A stretch of DNA of 64,000 nt from Bradyrhizobium diazoefficiens USDA 110 (lineage in GTDB: Bacteria; Pseudomonadota; Alphaproteobacteria; Rhizobiales; Xanthobacteraceae): the NCBI RefSeq assembly GCF_000011365.1, contig NC_004463.1, positions 7,736,001 through 7,800,000 on the forward strand. Direction: 5' to 3'. The notes beneath the pieces are model-generated. The model was not told the DNA's origin. It made no database searches and saw nothing but the letters and a program-made list of their open reading frames with translations. Shown in pieces: positions 6,701 to 14,653 of this stretch (position 1 is its first letter; every line of letters starts with the position of its first letter). A program made the translations under genes and the position numbers.

Positions 6701-7870
6701 ATGAATTTCCAGCCCCGATCACACCTGCCGGCCACCCAACGGCGGCTGCCATTCGATTGCATAGCCCTGCTGTTGCAAGGCGGCGGCGCTCTCGGCGCCT
6801 ACCAGGCGGGGGTGTACGAGGCGCTGGCGGAAGCTGGCATCCACCCCGATTGGGTTGCCGGCATTTCCATCGGCGCGATCAATGCCGCGATCATCGCGGG
6901 CAACCCGGCCGAGTCACGTGTTGATCGGCTGCGCGATTTCTGGACGCGGGTAACTTCGACTGCACCTTGGGACTGGGCCGGAAACCCATTTCTCGATGCG
7001 CGCAGCGAGAATGCGCGCAATATCCTCAACCAGATGAGCGCGGGCCTTGCCGCGGCATGCGGCGCAAACGGGTTCTTCTCCGCGCGCCCCCTCCTGCCAT
7101 GGCTCCACGCCGGCGGCACGACCGAAGCAACCAGCTTCTACGACACCGTCGCGTTGAAGAGCACGCTGGAGCGCCTGATTGACTTCGATCGCATCAACGC
7201 GGGGATGACGCGGTTCAGTGCAGGAGCAGTCAACGTGAGAACGGGCAATTTCGTCTATTTCGACAACAGCACCCACACGATTCGCCCAGAGCACATCATG
7301 GCAAGCGGCGCGCTGCCACCGGGCTTTCCCGCCGTGGAGATCGAGGGCGAGCATTACTGGGACGGCGGCCTTGTCTCCAATACGCCGCTGCAATGGGTGA
7401 TCGATGGGGGTGTGCCGCAGGACATGTTGGCGTTTCAGGTCGATCTCTGGAGCGCGAAGGGGCAGCTTCCGGGCAATCTGCCCGAGGTCGTCACGCGTCA
7501 GAAGGAAATTCAATATTCCAGTCGCACGCGCGCGAGCACCGACCAGTTCAAGCACGTGCAGCGCCTGCGACGTGCGCTCACGACGCTCCTGGACCGGATT
7601 CCCGAAGAACTCAGGGAGCACGAGGATGTGAAGCTCCTGAACACCGCGGTGTCTCCCAACGTCTACAACATCGTTCACCTGATCTATCGGGCGCGCAACC
7701 ACGAAGGCCACTCCAAGGACTACGAGTTCTCCCGCCTTTCGATGCAAGACCATTGGCGCGCCGGCTACCACGATGCGCTTCGCACCTTGCGTCATCCCGA
7801 GGTGCTCGCACGCCCGGTCACCCCGGACGGCGTTTTCACATTCGATCTAGAGCACGATGGCCGTGAATAG
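6701..7870 (+). CDS. patatin-like phospholipase (DUF3734 type)
   Basis: 389 residues. The patatin fold is explicit: an oxyanion Gly-rich loop (QGGGALGAYQAG, about 26-37), nucleophile elbow GISIG with Ser56, and the dyad Asp221 in DGG. The ~120 residues after the patatin domain match the DUF3734 extension common in alphaproteobacteria. It should hydrolyse acyl esters (phospholipid or polyhydroxybutyrate-related), with cytoplasmic or membrane-associated location; no signal peptide is seen. It is the first gene of an operon with acetoacetate decarboxylase and 3-hydroxybutyrate dehydrogenase. A comparable lipase/bdhA pairing (bdhA-patD) is known in Legionella. Confidence 0.92.
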   Translation: MNFQPRSHLPATQRRLPFDCIALLLQGGGALGAYQAGVYEALAEAGIHPDWVAGISIGAINAAIIAGNPAESRVDRLRDFWTRVTSTAPWDWAGNPFLDARSENARNILNQMSAGLAAACGANGFFSARPLLPWLHAGGTTEATSFYDTVALKSTLERLIDFDRINAGMTRFSAGAVNVRTGNFVYFDNSTHTIRPEHIMASGALPPGFPAVEIEGEHYWDGGLVSNTPLQWVIDGGVPQDMLAFQVDLWSAKGQLPGNLPEVVTRQKEIQYSSRTRASTDQFKHVQRLRRALTTLLDRIPEELREHEDVKLLNTAVSPNVYNIVHLIYRARNHEGHSKDYEFSRLSMQDHWRAGYHDALRTLRHPEVLARPVTPDGVFTFDLEHDGRE

Positions 7871-7898
7871 AGCGCTGATTTGATGCACGGAGAACCCC

Positions 7899-8690
7899 AT
7901 GCGTGAGAACGATGTGCGCAAGCGCGCCTTTGCGATGCCGCTCACCAGCCCGGCCTATCCGCCGGGCCCTTACCGGTTTGTGGATCGCGAGTACCTGATC
8001 ATCACCTATCGCACCGACCCGGCAAGGTTGCGCGCTGTGGTGCCCGAACCGCTGGAACTCGATGACCGCAACCCGCTCGTCAAGTATGAATTCATCCGCA
8101 TGCCAGATTCGAATGGCTTCGGCGACTACACGGAAAGCGGCCAGGTCATTCCGGTCTCGTTCCGTGGCCACACGGGCGGCTACAACCACTGCATGTTCCT
8201 CAACGACGAAGGACCGATTGCCGGGGGACGCGAGCTCTGGGGCTTTCCGAAAAAGCTCGGCCAGCCGACATTGCGGACCGAGATCGACACGCTGATCGGT
8301 ACGCTCGACTACGGGCCCTTGCGGGTGGCGACGGGCACGATGGGCTACAAGCACCGCGAAGCCGATCTTGGCCAGGTCAAGGCCGCGCTCGAGGAGCCGA
8401 ATTTTCTGCTCAAGATCATCCCGCATGTCGATGGCAGCCCGCGCATCTGCGAGCTCGTTGAATATCGCCTCGAGCAGATCGCGTTGAAGGGCGCCTGGAC
8501 CGGACCCGCGGCTCTCTCCCTGACACCGCACGCCTTGGCGCCGGTCGCTGATCTGCCCGTTCTGGAGATCGTCTCGGCGCTTCACATCCGTGCAGACCTC
8601 ACGCTGGGACTGGGCAGAGTGGCCCATGACTATCTGCAAGAGCCAGCGCGGCGTCCGTTCCGGGCTTCAGAACGAAGTCTGGTCACCTGA
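7899..8690 (+). CDS. adc: acetoacetate decarboxylase
   Basis: 263 residues. It contains the family active-site motif [10 protein letters not shown]: Lys118 is the Schiff-base lysine and Lys119 its pKa-shifting neighbour, equivalent to K115/K116 of the Clostridium enzyme. It converts acetoacetate to acetone plus CO2. It lies 28 nt after the lipase gene and 80 nt before the 3-hydroxybutyrate dehydrogenase, so the three probably work on 3-hydroxybutyrate and acetoacetate. Cytosolic. Some family members act on other beta-keto acids or as dehydratases, so the exact substrate is likely but not proven. Confidence 0.9.
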
Positions 8691-8770
8691 TCGGAAATCC
8701 ACAAAACCAACTCGCGCCTGAACCGCGAGGCTTCGCCAGCTGGCGCAACACACGGAGCAAAGTGACTGAG

Positions 8771-9556
8771 ATGGTTATTAAGGGCAAAACTGCGATCGTG
8801 ACCGGCTCGACGAGCGGCATCGGCCTCGCATGTGCGCGTGCCTTCGCAGGTGCCGGCGCAAACATCGTGCTAAACGAAATGGGCGAGGCGGCCGATGTCG
8901 AGAAGGAGCGCTTGGCAATCGAAAGCGAGTTCGCCGTCAAGGCGATCTATTCGCCCGCGGACATGGCGAAGCCAAGCGAAATCGCCGGGCTGATCGCGCT
9001 GGGTGAAGCGACGTTCGGGGCCGTGGATATCCTCGTCAACAATGCCGGCGTCCAGCACGTCTCTCCAATCGAAGAGTTTCCGCTCGAGAAATGGGATGCG
9101 GTCATCGCCATCAATCTATCCGCCGCATTCCATGCAATCCGTGCGGCTGTGCCGGGCATGAAGAAGCGTGGCTGGGGCCGGATCATCACGACGGCTTCGG
9201 CGCATTCGCGTGTAGCTTCGCCGTTCAAGTCAGCCTACGTCGCAGCCAAGCACGGGATCGCCGGCCTGACCAAGACCGTCGCGCTGGAGCTTGCGCGTTC
9301 GAAGATCACCTGCAACTGCATCAGCCCCGGGTATGTTTGGACCCCGCTGGTGGAAAAGCAGATCCCGAACACGATGAATGCACGCAAGATGAGAAGAGAT
9401 GAGGTCATCAGCGACGTGCTGCTCGCGGCCCAACCCACCAAGGAATTTGTCACTGTCGAACAGGTGGCTTCGCTCGCACTTTTTCTGTGCAGTAACGAGG
9501 CCGCGCAGATCACCGGCGCCAATCTCGCGATCGATGGCGGCTGGACGGCGGCGTAG
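8771..9556 (+). CDS. bdhA: 3-hydroxybutyrate dehydrogenase (SDR family)
   Basis: 261 residues from the ATG at 8771; a GTG at 8762 (adding MTE) is closer to the GGAG site and is an alternative. A classical short-chain dehydrogenase: nucleotide motif TGSTSGIG, NNAG, catalytic Ser in TTASAHS and the YVAAK pair, C-terminal DGGWTAA. The HSRVASPFKSAY region is typical of D-3-hydroxybutyrate dehydrogenases, which interconvert 3-hydroxybutyrate and acetoacetate with NAD. Placed directly after acetoacetate decarboxylase, it would feed that enzyme. The last gene of the operon behind operator copy 3. Confidence 0.9.
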   Translation: MVIKGKTAIVTGSTSGIGLACARAFAGAGANIVLNEMGEAADVEKERLAIESEFAVKAIYSPADMAKPSEIAGLIALGEATFGAVDILVNNAGVQHVSPIEEFPLEKWDAVIAINLSAAFHAIRAAVPGMKKRGWGRIITTASAHSRVASPFKSAYVAAKHGIAGLTKTVALELARSKITCNCISPGYVWTPLVEKQIPNTMNARKMRRDEVISDVLLAAQPTKEFVTVEQVASLALFLCSNEAAQITGANLAIDGGWTAA

Positions 9557-10080
9557 GCCTGCGGCGGTCGACTCATGGCTGTCCGCGCAGTGAGGCGATC
9601 CGCGCGCGCAACACGGAAAGTGCACGACATGGCATCAGACGCAATCGACGATGACATCGACGAATCCAGCGGCCTGGCCGTCCAGCATATCGGCGTGCGC
9701 GGACGCACTCTGCAGCATGGTATGAGAAATGGCAGGCCGCTTGATCTTGGCGGAGACCGGAAAATGTCAGTCGCTCTGCGCAAGTGCGAGCACGCGTTCA
9801 GCGAGGACGTATTGCCGCCTCATACCAAGGTGGCAGAGCCACTCGAGTTCTATGCTGCGTCCAAGTTGGATAACCCGTCCCGTAGTCTCAGGGACGCGAT
9901 AGGCAAGAAATCAGCTTCATCTGGAACGTCAATGCTCCTTCCTCATGTCGCTATGTCGCTGCTTGAGATGACGTCGCTTCGGACGCAGACGCAACGAGTA
10001 GCTTGACGCAGGTTCAAAGTCGAGAACGATGAAGCCATGTGATGATCGTCAGCGCATCGGCTAATGAATGGAGATAGGTC
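9557..10080. other. intergenic region with no convincing gene
   Basis: 524 nt between bdhA and the phasin-like gene. One open frame of 143 codons (9575-10006, plus) exists, but its product has no signal, domain or plausible composition and no ribosome site, so I do not call it. The main item of note is TTGACGCAGGTTCAA at 10003-10017, a FixK/FNR-like box with one extra base. Confidence 0.6.
10003..10017 (+). promoter_or_regulatory. FixK/FNR-like box with a one-base insertion
   Basis: TTGACGCAGGTTCAA has TTGA and TCAA half-sites separated by 7 rather than 6 nt. Removing one T gives TTGACGCAGGTCAA, identical to the well-formed box at 33873. It lies 63 nt upstream of the ATG of the phasin-like gene, so it looks like a disabled or weakened low-oxygen promoter element. 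Confidence 0.5.
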
Positions 10081-10688
10081 ATGTCAGAGCACAGCAGCAT
10101 GCATTTTTACCTCAATCGGCCAAGGAGCGAATCGACGAGATGGATGCCGCATTGGCTTCGTTTGAGGTGAAGGCGACGGAGGCCAAGGCGGAGTCCAAGG
10201 TGAAGGCAGAGCAGCTCATCGCCGATCTTAAAAAGAGGCGGGATGAATTTCAGGCGCACCTCAAGACGCAAGCGGAAGCCGGCGAAGCAGCCTGGGCGCG
10301 CACCAAACCCGATCTCGAAAAGCACTGGATCGGCTTCGAAGCGCAGATGAAGACCTATTTTGAGAGCGCCGGCAAGCAGATCGAGCAGCAGCAGGCCACG
10401 TTCAAAGACATCGCAGCGGCGCAGGGCAAGGCGTGGCACGAGGCCGCGAATCGATTCCGTGAGGCGGCCGGCAAAGTGGCCGGAGCGCGGATCACCGATC
10501 TCGATGCCGCGCTCAAGCAGCTGAAGTCTGACGCGTCCCAAGCGGAAGCACGTCTCCAGAAGCTGAAGCAGGCGGGCAGCGAGTCCTGGTCCGTGCTAAG
10601 CGCGGCGTTGGCAGAGTCCCGCAAGTCGTTCGATCAAGCAAGTCGGGCCGCGTGGGACGCCCTGAGGGGCTCTGGCGCGAAGGGCTGA
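10081..10688 (+). pseudogene. phasin-like coiled-coil protein, apparent frameshift near 10117
   Basis: GGAGA and an ATG at 10081 begin MSEHSSMHFYLN, but this frame fails after 12 codons. The rest of the protein (AKERIDEMDAALASF..., to 10688) is in another frame and is a ~185-residue Lys/Ala/Gln-rich coiled coil. Adding one base at CGGCC (10117-10121) joins the two parts smoothly, so a single deletion or a sequencing error is likely. If expressed as is, translation could restart at the ATG at 10140. Phasin-like helical proteins coat polyhydroxybutyrate granules, fitting the adjacent 3-hydroxybutyrate genes, but the family call is moderate. Confidence 0.6.
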
Positions 10689-10749
10689 TTCCATCCGGTC
10701 ACAAGGAACCGCAGAAAGGCGTAGATTGCGTGTAAATCGGCACGGGGTC

Positions 10750-10840
10750 TGGCCCAGTTGCAGCCCGCCGTTCATGATCGAGCAGGGCGGGGAGCCCGCA
10801 GGAGATCGCGGCGCGACGGCGCAAGCTCGCTCCGGCGCGG
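10750..10840 (+). repeat. direct repeat, copy 2 (about 91 bp)
   Basis: An intergenic copy of the stretch at 5751-5842, same orientation, with a one-base deletion in the G run and other small changes. It lies between the phasin-like gene and the 3' end of the Crp/Fnr gene and is preceded by no start, so it looks like the remnant 3' end of a lost gene related to the one at 5375. Confidence 0.75.
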
Positions 10841-10868
10841 TAGACGCCGAACCATCCAGAGCGTGTCC

Positions 10869-11693
10869 TCATTGACGGGGCGCAGCGGACCTCATATGCG
10901 CCTTGACTGCCGCGGTTGTTTCCGGGAATGGCGCAAGGGCAGGCTGCGGCGCCGCCAATTCCTGGCAATACATCCGATCGATCTTGTCCTGCATCAGCGC
11001 ATAACAATCGCATGCAACGCGCTCGAGCCGCGCCCGGTCGATCTCTACAAACCCGCGCCGGTCGGACGGGACGGCGCCGGCCGCGCGCAGCTTGCTCATC
11101 GTCAGCGTCGCCGTCGTCCGCCGCACCCCGAGCAACTGCGCGAGCGCCTCCTGCGTCACCGGGAGGAGGTCACTGGGAACGCGATCGTGGAGCTGCAGGA
11201 GCCACCGCGCCATGCGGCCATCCACCAGGTGCAGCGCATTGCAGGCCGCGACGTGCTGGAGCTGCAACAGCAACGCGCGGACGTGGACCTGCACGACATT
11301 CCTGATGGCCTCGCTTCGCGCATAGGCAGCCCGAAACCTGGCGGCGGAGATCTGCGATGCCGTGCCGGCCACACGAGCAACCGCGGTCACCGATGACAGC
11401 GACGGGCCGAGCGCAGAGAACGAGGCCAAGGCGCCTTCCCGTCCGATCAACGTGGTTGCAACCGTTTGCCCGTCCGGCATGTCGAGCATGAAGGCGATTG
11501 CACCGCTATGGGGAAAGAAAACCGGGTCGAGCTCATCGCCCGACCGCACCAGGACGGTATCGGGTTCGAACGAGACCTTCTGGAAGTGAGGCGTGAGCAA
11601 GCCGAGATCCGCCGGCGGCAACGCCGCCAGCAACCGATTGCCGACGCCAGCGCGGTGGACGGTCGCGATGCTTTCCGGTGAACGAGCCGTCAT
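10869..11693 (-). CDS. Crp/Fnr family transcriptional regulator
   Basis: 274 residues from the ATG at 11693. The N-terminal cyclic-nucleotide-binding-like beta-roll is clear (VLVRSGDELDPVFFPHSGAI, then ATTLIGREGAL), followed by the dimer helix and a C-terminal winged helix-turn-helix (LPVTQEALAQLLGVRRTTAT). The recognition helix differs from the E..SR pattern of FNR/FixK, and no FNR-type Cys cluster is visible. So this is a separate Crp/Fnr branch, not FixK or FnrN itself. A FixK/FNR-like box (11774-11787) lies about 87 nt upstream. Effector unknown. Confidence 0.88.
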   Translation of the reverse strand: MTARSPESIATVHRAGVGNRLLAALPPADLGLLTPHFQKVSFEPDTVLVRSGDELDPVFFPHSGAIAFMLDMPDGQTVATTLIGREGALASFSALGPSLSSVTAVARVAGTASQISAARFRAAYARSEAIRNVVQVHVRALLLQLQHVAACNALHLVDGRMARWLLQLHDRVPSDLLPVTQEALAQLLGVRRTTATLTMSKLRAAGAVPSDRRGFVEIDRARLERVACDCYALMQDKIDRMYCQELAAPQPALAPFPETTAAVKAHMRSAAPRQ

Positions 11694-11994
11694 GAGCAAC
11701 GGTATCCATTTCTCAGCTTCACTACGATGACCCGAAATTCGAATTGGCCAACGAAAATATCCAAACAGAGCCCTTGAGGGAGATCAAGCACGGACTATTG
11801 CGGTCCCAACCGGCAGATCCTCCCGCGCAAACAGGATCTTGAACCCATCATACGGTTAACGATCGTCTGCATCCTAAGGGTTTCGATGAGATGATCGACC
11901 AGCAAAGGTTGCGACAGCGCAGGAGTGGGCGATTGGCCCCATGCGGAGGCCCCGCCCCGCCAATAAGGGCATGGCCGACGTCAAACGTGCCCCC
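11694..11994. other. intergenic region upstream of the Crp/Fnr gene
   Basis: 301 nt of somewhat lower GC than its surroundings, between the Crp/Fnr start and the stop of the monooxygenase gene. It contains the palindrome described at 11774 and no plausible gene on either strand. Confidence 0.6.
11774..11787 (-). promoter_or_regulatory. FixK/FNR-like box upstream of Crp/Fnr gene
   Basis: TTGA-GGGAGA-TCAA, with flanks extending the arms to CTTGA/TCAAG. The right half (AGATCAA) equals the FixK consensus half; the left half is imperfect. The spacing to the regulator start (about 87 nt) is close to that of the boxes before napE (94), the P-ATPase (97) and the oxidoreductase (99). No clear -10 is seen. 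Confidence 0.5.
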
Positions 11995-13203
11995 CTATCC
12001 GGCGGCCGCCGCTCTCGCCGGGGCGACGTTCACGGCGAGCTTGCCGTAACGGTCGGTGAAGGCCTGGGTGTCGATCTCTTCCAGCTTGATTTCGCCGCTC
12101 ATGACGCTCCTCTTCCAGGCGGCCTGGGCGGGATCGTTCTGGAACTCCGGCATCACCTCCCGGCCGAACAATTCGAGCGATTCGCAGATGTGCTCGTGGC
12201 TGTTCTTGCCGGCCTGGTTGAGCAGGATGACCTGGTCGATATGCGAGCTCTGGAAGCGCCTGAGCTTCTTGCGGATCGTCTCCGGCGAGCCGATCAGGCC
12301 GCCGCGCAGCGCCGCCTCCTGGGCCTCTGGATTGTCGCGCTTCCACTTGTTGTACTCGTCCCACATATTGACGGTGTAGGGCGCGGGCCGCTGGCGGTTC
12401 TGCGCGGCGCCATAGAAGCGCAGCGCGAACTGGAAGAAGGTGGCGCCGTCGGCGCGGGCGCGCGCCTCCTCGTCGGTCTTCGCGCACATGAAGAACGACA
12501 CCAGCGCCATGTTCGGGTTGATCTCGTAGTCCGCAAGCTTGTGCAGCCGCTTGGTCATGGCGTTGTAATAGGCGTGCACCCAGGCATGGGCGGCGTCGGC
12601 GCTGACGAACTGGAAGCCGAGCGCGCCAAAACCATGACGGCCGGCGCGCTCGATGGTCGGAAGCTGCGAGCAGGCCATCCACAGCGGCGGATGCGGCTTC
12701 TGCACCGGCTTCGGCACCACGTTGCGCAAGGGGATGTCGAAATACTTGCCGTGATGCTCGCTGCCCGCGTCCCTGAACATCGGGAAGATCGCGGCTACGG
12801 CCTCCTCGAACACCTCCTTCTTGGTCTCCATGTCGCGGCCGAATGGCTCCAGCTCGGTGATCGAGGCGCTCTCGCCCATGCCGAATTCGCAGCGGCCGTT
12901 GGAGAGCAGGTCGAGCACCGCGACACGCTCGGCGACGCGCGCCGGGTGATTGGTGGTGAGCTGGAGGATGCCGTGGCCGAGCCGGATCTTTTGCGTGCGC
13001 TGGCTCGCCGCCGCCAGGAACGATTCCGGTGACGGCGAGTGCGAATATTCCTCGAGGAAGTGATGCTCGACGACCCAGGCATGGTCGTAGCCGAGCTTGT
13101 CGGCGAGTTCCATCTGCGAGAGCGCGTTCTGGTAGAGCTTGAGCTCGTCCCCGGCGACCCATGGCCGCGGCAGTTGCAGCTCGTAGAAGATGCCGAACTT
13201 CAT
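11995..13203 (-). CDS. LLM-class flavin-dependent oxidoreductase (luciferase-like monooxygenase)
   Basis: 402 residues from the ATG at 13203, with GGAGAGGGG upstream. The N-terminus (KFGIFYELQLPRPW) and the segments HHFLEEYSHSPSPE, TNHPARVAERVAVLDLLSNG and CEFGMGES are the hallmarks of bacterial luciferase-like, F420- or FMN-dependent monooxygenases. The C-terminal part carries the substrate-lid region. Such enzymes use reduced flavin and oxygen on aldehydes, alkanesulphonates or similar compounds; the substrate here cannot be told. It stands alone between the Crp/Fnr gene and a convergent-side acyltransferase on the same strand. Confidence 0.9.
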   Translation of the reverse strand: MKFGIFYELQLPRPWVAGDELKLYQNALSQMELADKLGYDHAWVVEHHFLEEYSHSPSPESFLAAASQRTQKIRLGHGILQLTTNHPARVAERVAVLDLLSNGRCEFGMGESASITELEPFGRDMETKKEVFEEAVAAIFPMFRDAGSEHHGKYFDIPLRNVVPKPVQKPHPPLWMACSQLPTIERAGRHGFGALGFQFVSADAAHAWVHAYYNAMTKRLHKLADYEINPNMALVSFFMCAKTDEEARARADGATFFQFALRFYGAAQNRQRPAPYTVNMWDEYNKWKRDNPEAQEAALRGGLIGSPETIRKKLRRFQSSHIDQVILLNQAGKNSHEHICESLELFGREVMPEFQNDPAQAAWKRSVMSGEIKLEEIDTQAFTDRYGKLAVNVAPARAAAAG

Positions 13204-13318
13204 GGCGCCCCTCTCCCGCATTATTCTTTGTTGCGCTCATCTTAGTGAGCGGGGCGGCGCTGTCTACGGAGCAGCAATTCCGCCGTGCGGGAGAACGGTC
13301 CCCTCAACGCATCCGGCG

Positions 13319-14578
13319 TTATTGCGCGGCGGAGCCTTCCACCGCAACGACATGCGCCGCTTCGCGTGGTGCGCGGCGGCCGTTCAGGACCACACCGATG
13401 AAGGTGAAGCGCACCAGCAGATGATAGCTCGCCAGCATCGGAGGAAGCGCGACGGCGAGAATGATGGCGAACTTGATCGGCGCGGACCAGTCGAGCTGCG
13501 ACACCGCAACTTGTAGCGCCATCACGATCGGCATGTGGATCAGATAGAGCCAGTAGGACGCATCGGCGAGGTAACGCCAGGTCGGGCTGAAGCCGGACAT
13601 GAAGCGGAGCGCGAGACCGAGGACCGCGAAGGTCGAGATCCATATCGCCGGGGCATACAGGGTGGCGGAGACAAGCCTGAGCGTGGCGAAGCTGACCGGC
13701 AGTTTCGGCGCACCCGGCGCGGACAGCATCACACCTGAGAGCACGAAGCTGATCAGGATCAGGCCGACCGCGAGCAGGAGTTGCGGGAGCCAGCGCCGCT
13801 CGAGAAGCCGCAGCAGATCGACCTGCCGATGCAGCAGCCAGCCGACGCCGAATGCGGTGCCGAAGCCGATCCAGGCCTGCGCGTTGGTGATGAGTGATTG
13901 ATCCGGCGTCCTCACCCCCATCACATTGATCCATCGTTGGTCGAGGCAGAACGCGATGCCGATCGGGATCGCCAGAACCAGCGGAGCCAGTGGATTTCGC
14001 ATGATCCCTGTGAAGAGGCGGCCGATGACCCTTCGCAGCGTGCCGGAGGCATCAAGCCGGACAATTGCGCCACGCAGCAGCAGCATGGCGACATACAGCT
14101 CCAGCAGCACGTAGAGAAACCAGAGATGGGCCAGGGGGAAATTCGGCAGCACCGGCGGCCAGCCACGCGCGCCGGGAGTCGGACCGCCATTGGGAAAGCC
14201 GGAGGCCCAGATGACCACCAGAGCCATCGGCGTAAACACGATCGGCCAGCCGATCACGAGCGGCAGCCCGATCCGCTGCAACCTGTCCCTGACAAAGCCC
14301 CAACTCCCCCGGCGATGGAAACTCATGCGGGCAAAGAAACCGGCCATCGGGAAGAAGGCCGTCATCCGGAAGACGTGGATGGTGAAGGTCAGCAGGCCCA
14401 GGAGGAGGCTTGGATGGGTGTCCTGGATGAACCAGAACCGGGGTGTGGCGGGCACGAATGACATTGCCGCGTGCAGGACGATGCCGAGCAGCAAGGCGCC
14501 GCCCCTGAGCGCATCGAGAGCGTGGAGCCGTTCCGATGTGGGGGTGGCGGCGGTCGAAGGAGACATGGGTGGGCTCAT
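13319..14578 (-). CDS. acyltransferase 3 / OpgC-like membrane protein
   Basis: 419 residues from the ATG at 14578; a second ATG at 14566 is equally possible. It has about ten hydrophobic segments and the acyltransferase-3 start motif RLHALDALRGGALLLGIVLH with the conserved Arg and His. PMAGFFARMSFHRRG and LHRQVDLLRLLERRW are typical loops. Members O-acylate polysaccharides, glucans or lipids at the inner membrane. It follows the membrane-bound AraC regulator by 75 nt on the same strand, so the regulator may control it. Substrate unknown. Confidence 0.88.
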   Translation of the reverse strand: MSPPMSPSTAATPTSERLHALDALRGGALLLGIVLHAAMSFVPATPRFWFIQDTHPSLLLGLLTFTIHVFRMTAFFPMAGFFARMSFHRRGSWGFVRDRLQRIGLPLVIGWPIVFTPMALVVIWASGFPNGGPTPGARGWPPVLPNFPLAHLWFLYVLLELYVAMLLLRGAIVRLDASGTLRRVIGRLFTGIMRNPLAPLVLAIPIGIAFCLDQRWINVMGVRTPDQSLITNAQAWIGFGTAFGVGWLLHRQVDLLRLLERRWLPQLLLAVGLILISFVLSGVMLSAPGAPKLPVSFATLRLVSATLYAPAIWISTFAVLGLALRFMSGFSPTWRYLADASYWLYLIHMPIVMALQVAVSQLDWSAPIKFAIILAVALPPMLASYHLLVRFTFIGVVLNGRRAPREAAHVVAVEGSAAQ

Positions 14579-14653
14579 TCCGGCTGGCGAGAAGCTTCTG
14601 CCGGACAGTCTGCCCAATCGGGGCGCGGCCCTCTTGCCCAATCCAAAAATCGG

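Noticed and set aside
9575..10006. 143-codon open frame on the plus strand after bdhA
   Set aside because: No ribosome site, domain or sensible composition; treated as intergenic.
10758..11396. 212-codon plus-strand frame including repeat copy 2
   Set aside because: It runs antisense through the Crp/Fnr helix-turn-helix; only the repeat itself is real.
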